Of a stretch of DNA of 64,000 nt, positions 18,584 to 26,959 are shown piece after piece. Source of the stretch: an uncultured beta proteobacterium (GTDB taxonomy: Bacteria > Pseudomonadota > Gammaproteobacteria > Burkholderiales > Burkholderiaceae_C); NCBI GenBank assembly GCA_903832285.1, contig CAILAY010000009.1, forward strand, positions 1-64,000, given 5' to 3'. Positions within the stretch are counted from its first letter, which is position 1. The number at the start of each line of letters is the position of its first letter. Made by a program: the position numbers and the translations under genes. The notes below the pieces were generated by a model. It made no database searches and had not been told where the DNA came from. It saw nothing but the letters and a program-made list of their open reading frames with translations.

Positions 18584-18634
18584 TGCAATATATGCCGTAT
18601 CAGGCATTTGTGCAATATATGATCGATAAGGCAT
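18584..18634. repeat. Two direct repeats with 27-bp period, likely HipB operators
   Basis: TGCAATATATG, eight variable bases and GGCAT occur at 18584-18607 and again at 18611-18634. The first copy covers the -10 box and the second the -35 box of the predicted promoter, so a protein bound to either would block transcription. Autorepression by HipB is known for the family; the specific operator is inferred. Confidence 0.6.
18587..18615 (-). promoter_or_regulatory. Predicted hipBA promoter
   Basis: On the minus strand TTGCAC (18610-18615) and TATATT (18587-18592) are 17 bp apart, a near-consensus sigma70 promoter. The expected transcription start falls at about 18580-18581, on the hipB start codon. 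Confidence 0.65.
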
Positions 18635-18677
18635 CATCGCATGAATATGCTTTATTTAGCATATTCATGCGATGATG
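18632..18677. repeat. Long perfect inverted repeat upstream of hipBA (19-bp arms, 8-bp spacer)
   Basis: CATCATCGCATGAATATGC at 18632-18650 is matched exactly by its reverse complement at 18659-18677. No T run follows on either strand. It overlaps the end of the distal operator repeat. It could be a terminator-like barrier, a further operator, or a recombination/replication site of the former element. Confidence 0.6.
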
Positions 18678-19037
18678 ATGAAGACTGAGTAGTCAACGAC
18701 TTTTGGCTTTCCCGAACGATTACAAGCAGCAGTCGACTCAGGAAGCAGGTCGCCGGCAAGATCACGAGTCAACCGATTAGCGACGATCTGGATGCGGAGG
18801 AAACGCGCCAATACTCACAATATCGCGGCTGCAGGGGTCGAACGAGGTGGCGGACTTTTTCTGGAGTTGTGACAAGGCTGAAGCGCCAGTCGGTGCCAGT
18901 CGTAGATATCTGTCACAGATTTTGAACTAAGGCGAAAAATGTGCCGTTTTCGTAAGTACTTGCCACGAAAGAAGAAATTCAAGAGAAACACAATTTCTTG
19001 TCTCTTTTGTACTCCTGGCGCCGTCTGGCCGACTACT
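18678..19037. other. Non-coding stretch inside the island
   Basis: No gene recognised. A weak inverted repeat, AAGAAATT at 18972-18979 with AATTTCTT at 18992-18999, may be a transcription stop. The DNA is more AT-rich than the flanking chromosome. Confidence 0.45.
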
Positions 19038-19064
19038 AAACCCTACACAAAACGTGTAGGGTTT
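19038..19064. terminator. Perfect 11-bp stem hairpin next to the half-tRNA
   Basis: AAACCCTACAC (19038-19048), a five-base loop and GTGTAGGGTTT (19054-19064). It ends four bases before the truncated tRNA copy. The A-rich 5' and T-rich 3' ends of the stem are typical of bidirectional intrinsic terminators. Confidence 0.6.
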
Positions 19065-19067
19065 CTA

Positions 19068-19111
19068 GCTTCGGAGGCCAATACTCTATCCACTGAGCTA
19101 CAGCCGCACTT
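19068..19111 (-). pseudogene. tRNA-Arg 5'-half remnant (island right boundary)
   Basis: This segment is identical to 15189-15232 and represents tRNA-Arg(CCG) from its 5' end through the anticodon loop. The 3' half is absent; the sequence changes abruptly to a hairpin. Upstream on the minus strand is a good promoter, TTGACC (19155-19160), 17 bp, then AATACC (19132-19137). The next 30 bp upstream also resemble, imperfectly, the upstream region of the intact copy (GTGTGCGA, AATA, CTTGC in common). Confidence 0.8.
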
Positions 19112-19131
19112 TGCTTGAAATCTGCAAGCGG

Positions 19132-19160
19132 GGTATTTTCGCACACCCACATGAGGTCAA
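19132..19160 (-). promoter_or_regulatory. Predicted promoter of the half-tRNA
   Basis: TTGACC and AATACC with 17-bp spacing, reading into the truncated tRNA. It is better than anything upstream of the intact tRNA, so it is probably the ancestral tRNA-Arg promoter. Confidence 0.5.
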
Positions 19161-19217
19161 TGTGGCTGGCGGTCACCGCCGGGCAAGTGGGAGCTGCTCC
19201 TTGATCGGAGCATCGGG

Positions 19218-21407
19218 TCACTGCTGGCCCAGCAACTCCAACAATTTTGTGTGGGGCAATGGCTTGTGATAAAGATAGCCTTGCATTGTCTTGCAGCCCG
19301 CTTTCTCCAGGTATCGTTCCTGCGTCAGGGTTTCCACTCCCTCAGCCACCAGGTTCAGATTCAGTCCGCGGGCAATGGAAATAATGGCGAGCACCACTGG
19401 AAACGAGGATGCTTCTTCGTGTATTTCCATGACGAATGAGCGGTCAATCTTGATGGTGTGAATCGGGAAGCGGTGCAGGTATGACAGGGAAGAGTAACCC
19501 GTTCCAAAGTCGTCTATCGCAACACTTACTCCCAACTGGCACAACTTGTCCAATTGCTCGATGGCCGTCTGCGGATTTCGGATGCAGATGTTCTCCGTCA
19601 CCTCCACCTCAATCTGGTTGGGGGTAATGCCGTGCTGTGCCAAAGTAGTCTGCAGTTTGTCAAAGAAGTCACCCCGGTCCAGGTACTGCGGCGACAGATT
19701 GAGCGACAACCGGATGGCGACATTACCGACCGAATTCCACTCCAGCAGGTCCTTGCAGATGGCCTGCAGCATCCAGTCGCTGATGGGGATCATCAGTCCG
19801 TTTTCCTCGGCAAAGGGCAGGAATTCACCCGCACTCAGGAAGCCGCGTTGCGGATGATTCCAGCGCATCAAGGCTTCAGCGCCGACAATTCTTTTCGACG
19901 TCACGTCCACCTGCGGCTGGTAGTACATCTCCAGTTCCCCATTCTCCAGCGCCAGGTGAAGACTGTGTCCGAGCGCAATCTTTTGGGAGGACGCATCCAG
20001 CATGGAGGGATCAAAGAAGGCGTGACCGTTCTTGCCCTGCGCCTTCATGTGGTACATCGCCACATCCGAGTTGCGCATGAGTTCATCCACCGTCGTTCCG
20101 TCGGCGGGGTAGACGGCTATACCGATGCTGGCGGAGATGTGCACAGGCTGATCCGCCAGATGAAAAGGCAGCCTCAGGCATTCGATGAATTTTTGCCCGA
20201 TCAGCGCCGCATCATGGCTGTCATTCAGTTCGGGCAGAACCGCGGTGAACTCATCGCCGCCCAAGCGCGACAGTGTGTCGCAGCGACGAAGGCATTCCTT
20301 CAAACGCGCAGATACCTGTTGCAGCAGCTCGTCACCGACTCCATGTCCAAGTGTGTCGTTGACCAACTTGAACCGATCCAGGTCAATGAACATCACGGCC
20401 AGCTTGGATTCATTTCGTTTGGCTTGCATCAGCGCCATGCCCAAACGATCCATGAACATCACCCGGTTAGGCAACTCGGTGAGAATGTCGTGGTAGGCCT
20501 GATAGGCAATAAGGGCGTCGGCACGTTTGCGGTCGGTTACGTCACGCGCCACTCCGTAGATGCCGCTTAGCTCGCGCCGGTTGGAATGAATCAGTACAGG
20601 AGCGGGATCGTGCTCGCCAATGGCCATCAACTCGTTGCTGAACGTGCGGGCATCGCCATCAGAATGCATGGACTTGAACCGTAACTCGACGTTGCGCGAC
20701 AAACGCCGGTCGCGCAGCCCTTCGTTGAAGACGTAGTTGGCACGCTCGGTGTCGTCGTCGTGGATCAACGCCGAATAGTGCTTACCGATCAAATCACCAC
20801 GGGGAAACCCGAGCAACTGGTAGGCCCGGTCGTTCAAAAATGTAAAGCGCCCTTCATGATCCAGCGTGTAGATGATGTCAGGCGAGCTATCGACCAGATA
20901 CCGGTATAGCTGTTGAGAGTTTTCCAGGCGCAGGGCAATCTGGCGATTCTCCGCCTGCAATTGCCGCTGCCGCAAAGCGTTGTCCACCGTCTTGAGAAGT
21001 TCCTCGCGCGTGTAGGGTTTTCTCAGGTAGTCATAGGCACCGCGCTTGAGCGCCCCGATGACAGCGTCTATCTCGCTGGCACCGCTGGTGACAACCACGT
21101 TGACCCCGATTTTCTGGGACCGGATGAAGTCCATGATCTCGTGACCGCCGATGTCGGGCAAGTGAAGGTCAAGAATCACCAGGTCAAAGGGTACCCTGCG
21201 CAGGTGGCTTATGGCCTCGCGCCCGGTTGCGGCTTCGGTCAGGGAGTAGCCTCGCCCCTGCAGCAGATCGGCCAGGCTGCGCAGCAGCCGAGGCTCATCG
21301 TCCACCAGGAGGACCTGCACGCTGGCTTCCCGCGGATCCAGGCCCGCGCCTGATCCGGTGAAACTCCATTCCGTCGGATTCAGCCTGTGCACTGGCGCCA
21401 GACCCAT
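19218..21407 (-). CDS. REC-PAS-GGDEF-EAL cyclic-di-GMP signalling protein
   Basis: 729 residues. The order is a receiver domain (about 28-145; VLLVDDEP, phosphoacceptor in VILDLHLPD, KPYT), PAS (about 165-290), GGDEF (about 300-465) and EAL (about 475-725). GGDEF is intact (RLGGDEF) and has the inhibitory I-site RRCD five residues before it. EAL is intact (GAEALMRW, DDFGTGYSSLSYL, AEGVET). Both synthesis and breakdown of cyclic-di-GMP are therefore possible. No transmembrane segment is seen. The start codon follows the stop of the upstream kinase gene by one base (TGAGATG), so the kinase is the obvious phosphodonor. Confidence 0.94.
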   Translation of the reverse strand: MGLAPVHRLNPTEWSFTGSGAGLDPREASVQVLLVDDEPRLLRSLADLLQGRGYSLTEAATGREAISHLRRVPFDLVILDLHLPDIGGHEIMDFIRSQKIGVNVVVTSGASEIDAVIGALKRGAYDYLRKPYTREELLKTVDNALRQRQLQAENRQIALRLENSQQLYRYLVDSSPDIIYTLDHEGRFTFLNDRAYQLLGFPRGDLIGKHYSALIHDDDTERANYVFNEGLRDRRLSRNVELRFKSMHSDGDARTFSNELMAIGEHDPAPVLIHSNRRELSGIYGVARDVTDRKRADALIAYQAYHDILTELPNRVMFMDRLGMALMQAKRNESKLAVMFIDLDRFKLVNDTLGHGVGDELLQQVSARLKECLRRCDTLSRLGGDEFTAVLPELNDSHDAALIGQKFIECLRLPFHLADQPVHISASIGIAVYPADGTTVDELMRNSDVAMYHMKAQGKNGHAFFDPSMLDASSQKIALGHSLHLALENGELEMYYQPQVDVTSKRIVGAEALMRWNHPQRGFLSAGEFLPFAEENGLMIPISDWMLQAICKDLLEWNSVGNVAIRLSLNLSPQYLDRGDFFDKLQTTLAQHGITPNQIEVEVTENICIRNPQTAIEQLDKLCQLGVSVAIDDFGTGYSSLSYLHRFPIHTIKIDRSFVMEIHEEASSFPVVLAIISIARGLNLNLVAEGVETLTQERYLEKAGCKTMQGYLYHKPLPHTKLLELLGQQ

Positions 21408-21408
21408 C

Positions 21409-23559
21409 TCAGCGTCCCGTCCCGGATGCCATGGGGGCGGCCGGCTGCAGGGTTGCCTTCAGGGCGGGAAGCAGAATCTCGAATTGCGTCCCGGCAGTCG
21501 TGCTGGAGCAGGTGATCAGTCCATCAATTTTCGTCACGAGGGTGCGCACGATGCTAAGGCCGATGCCGCGATGCGCCCCAGGTTTGGCACTCTGAACTGG
21601 CGAAAACAATTTGGCCATCACCTGTGAAGGTATGCCCGGCCCGTTGTCACTGATGCACAAGGAATAGTACGAACGCCCATCGCGCTGGATGCGGCCGCGG
21701 TTGACGATCTCTACACTGCCGCCTTTGGGCATGGCCTCCACCGAGTTCTTGATCAGGTTCATCAGGATTTGCTTGAGACTGTCCGCAGAGCCGTCAATCT
21801 CGCAGCTGTCCTCGGGCATGCGCGACACGATATGCACGGCTGGAGGCAGGAATCTGCTTTCGCGAAAAAGGTGCACCAGGTCGTTGACGACGCGGTTGAT
21901 TTCGGTAAGGTTTCTTTGTGCCTTGGGTGGCGCGCCGGCAAACTCGTTCATGATGTTGCCGACGCGGTCAATCTCCTCGTTCAAGATCGACAATTCGGTG
22001 GTGACCGCTTCGTGGCGCGTCAGCTTGTCGTCCAGCACACCCAGGTAGTTCTTGATGATCGCCAGGGGGTTATTGATCTCGTGCGTAACACGGCGCGAGT
22101 TCTGCTGGTATTCGTCCTTGACACTGGCGATGCGGCGCTCGATTTCGCCGCGCTCGCGGCTGGCTGCGTCCAGCGCTGTGGCGGCCTGCGCGCCAAAAGC
22201 CAGCAAGAAGCGTTCACGCCGTTTGAGCTCTTCGTGCTGCCAGGCCGGCACACCCGCAACCAACAAGCCCAGGCAGTTGGAACCCACTTTCATGGGGATG
22301 CAAAGCAGGCAATCGACGCCAAAGACACGCATCAGCAACTCTTCGCTCAGACTGAGCTTTCCCGGCGCACGGCCAAGAAAAGCCATTGTTCCCTTGAGCG
22401 CCGACTCGGCCAGGACGCCGCCAGCCGACAGCGGGATGCTGAATTCTTTCAATCGCAGGTGCCTCTCCCCCGTGGATACCCCCACCAGAGTACGGTCAGA
22501 GTCGTTGATCAGCAGAATGACCGCATCGTCAAGATGGAACAAGATGCGTGCGTTCTGGCGCACCACTTCCAGCAATTGAGCATCGCTCTTCTGGCGGGCA
22601 AAGGACTGGCCCATTTCCGCCGTAAGTGTCATGTTCTGGAGCTCTTCGCTCAGACGTTGTTGAGCCGGGCTTGCGGACGGCCTGGGCGCAGCCTGGACCT
22701 CCAGTGCAACGGGTTCCGGCGCGCCGTCGATGTCAATGCCCAGGTAGGCGGCGGCCCTCTTCACCTGCGCCTGCGCCCCCTGGACGATGCGTCCCAGATC
22801 CTCATTTCTGATGCCGCACAGGGCGCCGGCGTTCTCGGGCAGTGGGGTCTGGCTGCCGTGATTGGCCAGACTGTGCGCCAGGTGAACGATGCGGATCAGC
22901 GGGTGCGCGCCCTCCACCCGGGCCAGCGCTACATGGTGGTACAGAATGGCGTCTGCCATGAACGAGTCAAGGTTCCAGCGCCCGACGAGCCACGCACCCG
23001 CTTCCGCGTGCGATATCTGAAAACTGAGCTCCTCCGCTGCGCACAGTTCCTCGTTGTCGTGCGCCAGGAAATAGGGCGCGCAATCGTCTGGTGCTGCCGC
23101 CAGCAAAGCCAATCGACCCACGTCATGCAAGAGGCCACCGAGGTAGGCTTCTTCGGCCTGCGCATAACCCATGACCCTGGCAACTTCCCGCGCGACAACC
23201 GCTGCCGTCAGGGCGTGCTTCCAAAAGCCTCTCAGATCGCTACTGGCGCTGTGGGGAAATCCGCTGAATGTCTGGTACACAGATTCGCTGATGACCAGTG
23301 TCTTGATCATGTTTGAACCCAGCATGCTCAACGCCTGCATCAGGTCAACCCTGGCCCCGCCGCGGTGATAGGCCGCGCTGTTGGCCACGGTAACGACCTT
23401 CGTTGTCATGCCCGCATCGTTGGCGACGAGCCTTGCCAGCTCCGCCATTCCGGCATCCTCGGACTGACACAATTCCAGCAGCTTGAGCAGAATCTGCGGC
23501 ATGGTTGGCAACCTTGCCACCAGCAGCCGGCTCCGGATATCTTGTTCAGGGATATGCAT
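21409..23559 (-). CDS. HDOD-GAF-histidine kinase hybrid sensor
   Basis: 716 residues, no membrane segment. The N-terminal HDOD domain (about 5-210) includes RLPTMPQILLKLLELC and LGGLLHDVGRLALLA. A GAF-like domain (about 320-460) follows, then a histidine kinase core: H-box SRRVTHEINNPLAIIKNY near 485, N-box NLIKNSVEAMPKGG near 620 and GHRGIGLSIV-type ATP lid near 675. HDOD domains in other bacteria act in cyclic-di-GMP and stress signalling. It is translationally coupled to the downstream REC-PAS-GGDEF-EAL gene. The input is probably cytoplasmic. Confidence 0.9.
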   Translation of the reverse strand: MHIPEQDIRSRLLVARLPTMPQILLKLLELCQSEDAGMAELARLVANDAGMTTKVVTVANSAAYHRGGARVDLMQALSMLGSNMIKTLVISESVYQTFSGFPHSASSDLRGFWKHALTAAVVAREVARVMGYAQAEEAYLGGLLHDVGRLALLAAAPDDCAPYFLAHDNEELCAAEELSFQISHAEAGAWLVGRWNLDSFMADAILYHHVALARVEGAHPLIRIVHLAHSLANHGSQTPLPENAGALCGIRNEDLGRIVQGAQAQVKRAAAYLGIDIDGAPEPVALEVQAAPRPSASPAQQRLSEELQNMTLTAEMGQSFARQKSDAQLLEVVRQNARILFHLDDAVILLINDSDRTLVGVSTGERHLRLKEFSIPLSAGGVLAESALKGTMAFLGRAPGKLSLSEELLMRVFGVDCLLCIPMKVGSNCLGLLVAGVPAWQHEELKRRERFLLAFGAQAATALDAASRERGEIERRIASVKDEYQQNSRRVTHEINNPLAIIKNYLGVLDDKLTRHEAVTTELSILNEEIDRVGNIMNEFAGAPPKAQRNLTEINRVVNDLVHLFRESRFLPPAVHIVSRMPEDSCEIDGSADSLKQILMNLIKNSVEAMPKGGSVEIVNRGRIQRDGRSYYSLCISDNGPGIPSQVMAKLFSPVQSAKPGAHRGIGLSIVRTLVTKIDGLITCSSTTAGTQFEILLPALKATLQPAAPMASGTGR

Positions 23560-23700
23560 TCTTCAATTCATTGGAACCAGCCAGCAGCCATGCAGAATGT
23601 CCGGTTAAGTCGTATTGTTTTCGCGCCAGATCAATAAAGGTTCACCGGTTGACCATAACACTTTAATACATCTCACTTCAAACCGGTTGCGGCACCTGCA

Positions 23701-24852
23701 TCAGCGCAAGCGATCCAGCACCGCCAGCAGCGGCAGCAGCACGCTGGCGCCCAGCTTCTTCGAACGTTCACCACTCCAGCCAGAGGCCTCATCGGGCAGA
23801 TCCGCGTTGTCCTTGAATGGCATTTCGATGGTGTAGGCCAGGCAGTCAAAGTTCTGTCCGACCCAATTGGTTGCGAGGGCGAGGTTGGCCTGCCCCGGAG
23901 CGCTGCGGGCGTAGCCGCGCTCGGTCTGAAAGTCCGGGCAGGTCGCCAGCCACGATGCCTTGAAGGCCTCCTCCAGAGCGGCGATGCGCGGCGTGTATCC
24001 CGGGTTGCCTTCGGTACCCGCGACAAAGTTGTAGGGCTGGGCTTCATCGCCGTGCGCATCCAAAAACAGGTCCACGCCGATGGCAAGCATCTTCTTCCGC
24101 ACCAGAAAAACCTCAGGCGATCTCTCCATGGTCGGCGCTGTCCACTCGCGGTTCAGATTGGCACCGGCCGCATTGGTGCGCAGGTTGCCGCGCACGGCGC
24201 CATCGGGGTTCATGTGCGGCACGACGTAGAACACGCAGCGCTGCAGCAGCCAGCGGCTGACGGGGTCATCGACATCCAGCAGTCGTTCCAGAACGCCCTC
24301 GGCAAACCACTCGGCCATGGTCTCGCCAGGGTGCTGGCGCGCCGTGAGCCAGACCTTCCTCCTCTGCGGCCGCGGGATCTCGCTGCGCGCGTCGGTGAGG
24401 GTCACAAGCGTCATGTCGCGACTGTCCAGCGTGGCGCCCAGGCGTTCCAGTTCCACCTGTTCAGACTGCGCCGCGGAGCCAATCAGATCCAGGTGCCGTT
24501 CCCAGGAGTAGGGTTCGAAGTAGGCGAAATAAATGGCGTTGCTGCCGGGCGTAACTTGCGCTGTCATGACCTGACCGTCGTACTCGGTGGGGATGCGAAA
24601 CCAGTGCGCGCGATCCTCGCTGGCCAGCACGCGGTATCCCTCCCAGCCCTTCGGATAGGCGCTCGTCCCGGCGTTCAGAAACCGCAACGTCACCGTTTTC
24701 CCGACGGCACCGTGCAGGCAGAAGTGAAACCACTGCGCGAATTCACTCGCGTTGTCACGACGTATATTGAGTTGGATGTTCGCCGGATCGGCGAGGCTCA
24801 CGACTTCAATCGAACCCGAGTCGAAAGCGGTGGAGATGTGCAGTGATGTCAT
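23701..24852 (-). CDS. M14 zinc carboxypeptidase (cytosolic carboxypeptidase type)
   Basis: 383 residues from the ATG at 24852, chosen for the AGGAA about 6 nt before it and because sequence upstream is not like the family. Zinc ligands are in ARQHPGETMAEW (HxxE, near residue 175) and in the later His of DAHGDEAQPYNF near 270. RGNLRTNAAGANLNREW near 222 is a hallmark of cytosolic carboxypeptidases, and the catalytic Glu is in YTIEMPFKD near 345. An N-terminal beta-sandwich domain (about 1-125) precedes the catalytic part, as in bacterial M14 members such as CPA-like CCP homologues. It lies 50 bp after pip. Confidence 0.9.
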   Translation of the reverse strand: MTSLHISTAFDSGSIEVVSLADPANIQLNIRRDNASEFAQWFHFCLHGAVGKTVTLRFLNAGTSAYPKGWEGYRVLASEDRAHWFRIPTEYDGQVMTAQVTPGSNAIYFAYFEPYSWERHLDLIGSAAQSEQVELERLGATLDSRDMTLVTLTDARSEIPRPQRRKVWLTARQHPGETMAEWFAEGVLERLLDVDDPVSRWLLQRCVFYVVPHMNPDGAVRGNLRTNAAGANLNREWTAPTMERSPEVFLVRKKMLAIGVDLFLDAHGDEAQPYNFVAGTEGNPGYTPRIAALEEAFKASWLATCPDFQTERGYARSAPGQANLALATNWVGQNFDCLAYTIEMPFKDNADLPDEASGWSGERSKKLGASVLLPLLAVLDRLR

Positions 24853-24902
24853 GGGCGTTCCTATGTGGGTGCTTCTTCCGTTCGGCCTGGGACGCATCGC
24901 AG

Positions 24903-25871
24903 TCACCTGAACGTGTGATTCGTTTTGAATTGTTCGGTTGCAGCCACCAACGCCGCCGCAGTGCCGGGCTCCAACGCAGCGTGCCCCGCGTCTTCCACGA
25001 TTTGCAACCGGGCCTCGGGCCAGGCCTGATGCAAAGTGTAAGCAGTGGCCGGTGGGCACACCACATCGTAGCGTCCCTGCACGATCGCCGCCGGCAGATG
25101 GCGAATGTAATCGACGCCGCGAAGCAACTGCTGTTCCGTGAAGAAGCCGCGATGCAAGAAGTAATGCGCCTCCAGCCGCCCCACCGCCAACCCCAGGGTG
25201 CCGGAGTCAGATCCTTCGACCGTCTCGGGCTGTGGCAGCAGGTGCAGGCAGGCGCCCTCGTAGTGGCTCCAGGCGGTCGCGGCCACAAGGTTTTGCGCGG
25301 GGTTGTCGCTGAACAAACGTCGGGCATAGGCGGCGAGCAGATCGCCGCGTTCCGCCTCCGGAATGGGCGCCAGGAACCGGTCCCGCGCCTGCGGGAAGAA
25401 CCAGCCCATGCCGTGCATGAACCAGTCGATCTCGGCCTGTGTGCACAGGAAAATCCCGCGCAATATAAAGCCGGTGCAGCGCTCAGGATATTTCTGCCCG
25501 TAGGCCAGTGCCAAGGTCGAACCCCAAGAACCGCCAAACACCAGCCAGCGCTCGATATTGAGCATGCTGCGCAGGCGCTCGATGTCCGCGACGAGCAGGG
25601 GCGTGGTGTTGTTACGGACTTCGCCCAGTGGTGTGGAGCGCCCCGCACCGCGCTGCTCGAACAGCACGATGCGGTAGTGTGCGGGATCAAAGAAGCGCCG
25701 ATGCTGCGGCGACAGCCCGGCGCCGGGACCACCGTGCAGGAACAGCACCGGCTCTCCCTGCGGGTTACCGCACTCTTCCCAGTACAGGGTGTGCAACTCG
25801 TCTACCGGCAGCATGCCGCTGCGGTGGGGTTCGATCGGCGGGAACAAGGAGGCGGGCGCGTTGTCGGTCAT
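24903..25871 (-). CDS. pip: Proline iminopeptidase
   Basis: 322 residues. It releases N-terminal proline from peptides. The alpha/beta-hydrolase fold shows the oxyanion HGGPGAGLSPQHRRFFDP near 45, nucleophile elbow GGSWGSTLALAY near 110 (Ser), and the catalytic Asp and His in GRYDVVCPP and EDAGHAALE near the C-terminus. The ATG at 25871 overlaps the holA stop (ATGA), so the gene is translationally coupled to holA. The length is normal. Confidence 0.95.
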   Translation of the reverse strand: MTDNAPASLFPPIEPHRSGMLPVDELHTLYWEECGNPQGEPVLFLHGGPGAGLSPQHRRFFDPAHYRIVLFEQRGAGRSTPLGEVRNNTTPLLVADIERLRSMLNIERWLVFGGSWGSTLALAYGQKYPERCTGFILRGIFLCTQAEIDWFMHGMGWFFPQARDRFLAPIPEAERGDLLAAYARRLFSDNPAQNLVAATAWSHYEGACLHLLPQPETVEGSDSGTLGLAVGRLEAHYFLHRGFFTEQQLLRGVDYIRHLPAAIVQGRYDVVCPPATAYTLHQAWPEARLQIVEDAGHAALEPGTAAALVAATEQFKTNHTFR

Positions 25872-26956
25872 GAAACTGCAGCGCGTAGCGGACGGGTTGC
25901 ACCCGGCTGCAGGGCGCACTCGCGGCACAGCATCATGGCCAGCCGATGCAGCGCCTGCCAGCCGTCGCTGGGCCAGTCGGCCTGCTTCAGACCCTTGACG
26001 ATGCCGTCCACCAAGTGGGCTGAATGCAATAACCGGGTCAGGGTGGTGGCGCTCAAATTGGGCAGCACGCGCTCGAACAAGCGTTCACGCGCGCCCCAGA
26101 TGCGCTGCTCGCGCAGCGCCACCGGCAGCGGGCGCCCAGCACCAAGTGCGTCCTTCACGCGCTTCAAGGCGCGAATGTCTTCGGACAGCGCGTAGTGCAC
26201 CAACACCTCGGCCTCGCCCTCGGCCTGCAGGCCGTCCAGCATGCGCTGCACGCGGCCGCTGTGGCCTGCCAACACCGCCTCCGACAGCTTGAACACGTCG
26301 TAGCGCGCCACATTTAGCACCGCGCTTTCGATCTGCTCGAAGCTGAGTTCGCCCGCTGGATAGAGCAGGGCGAGCTTTTGCACTTCCTGAAACGCCGCCA
26401 GCAGGTTGCCTTCCACGCGATCGGCAAAGAACTGCAGGCTGCGCTGCCCTTCGACCCCGGAGGCCACACGCAGGCCAAGCGTTTGCAGGCGCTGCGCAAT
26501 CCATTGCGGCAACGCCGCGCGCTCCACCGGCTCGACGGAAATCGTCACGCCGGCGCCTTCCAGCGCCATGAACCAGGCGCCCGTTTTCGTGGTCTTGTCC
26601 AGCCGCGGCAGAATGACGACGGTAACCGTGTCTTCATTGCCCGGCGCGGCCTGCGCAAGTAGCTGGATCGCCGGGCTGCCTTCCTTGCCGGGTTTGCCCG
26701 AAGGGATGCGCACTTCAATGATCTGTTTGTCGGAGAACAGGCTCAGCGACCCGCCCGCAGCCAGCACTTCGCTCCAGTCGAAATGTGCCCCGGAGACGGT
26801 GTGCGAACTGCGCTCGCTGAAGCCACGGGCACGTGCCGCAGCGCGAATGGCATCCACCGCTTCCTGCGCCAGCAAGGGCTCGTCGCCGTACACCGTGTAG
26901 AGCGACCTCAGGTCCCTTTGCAAATGCGCGACGAGTTGGGAGGCGGCGAGTTGCAT
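25868..26956 (-). CDS. holA: DNA polymerase III delta subunit
   Basis: 362 residues. Delta opens the beta sliding clamp during clamp loading. The N-terminus QLVAHLQRDLRSLYTVYGDE and the segment ILPRLDKTTKTGAWFMALEG near 130 are typical of HolA, as is the helical C-terminal collar domain. It lies three bases after lptE, the usual order in beta- and gammaproteobacteria (leuS-lptE-holA). Confidence 0.95.
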   Translation of the reverse strand: MQLAASQLVAHLQRDLRSLYTVYGDEPLLAQEAVDAIRAAARARGFSERSSHTVSGAHFDWSEVLAAGGSLSLFSDKQIIEVRIPSGKPGKEGSPAIQLLAQAAPGNEDTVTVVILPRLDKTTKTGAWFMALEGAGVTISVEPVERAALPQWIAQRLQTLGLRVASGVEGQRSLQFFADRVEGNLLAAFQEVQKLALLYPAGELSFEQIESAVLNVARYDVFKLSEAVLAGHSGRVQRMLDGLQAEGEAEVLVHYALSEDIRALKRVKDALGAGRPLPVALREQRIWGARERLFERVLPNLSATTLTRLLHSAHLVDGIVKGLKQADWPSDGWQALHRLAMMLCRECALQPGATRPLRAAVS

Positions 26957-26959
26957 GGG

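Noticed and set aside
15233-19067. Active integrative element
   Set aside because: No integrase, excisionase, relaxase or replication gene is present between the boundary repeats; the IS66 piece is a fragment.
19068-19111. A second functional tRNA-Arg
   Set aside because: Only the 5' half is present; the T arm, the acceptor 3' strand and CCA are missing.
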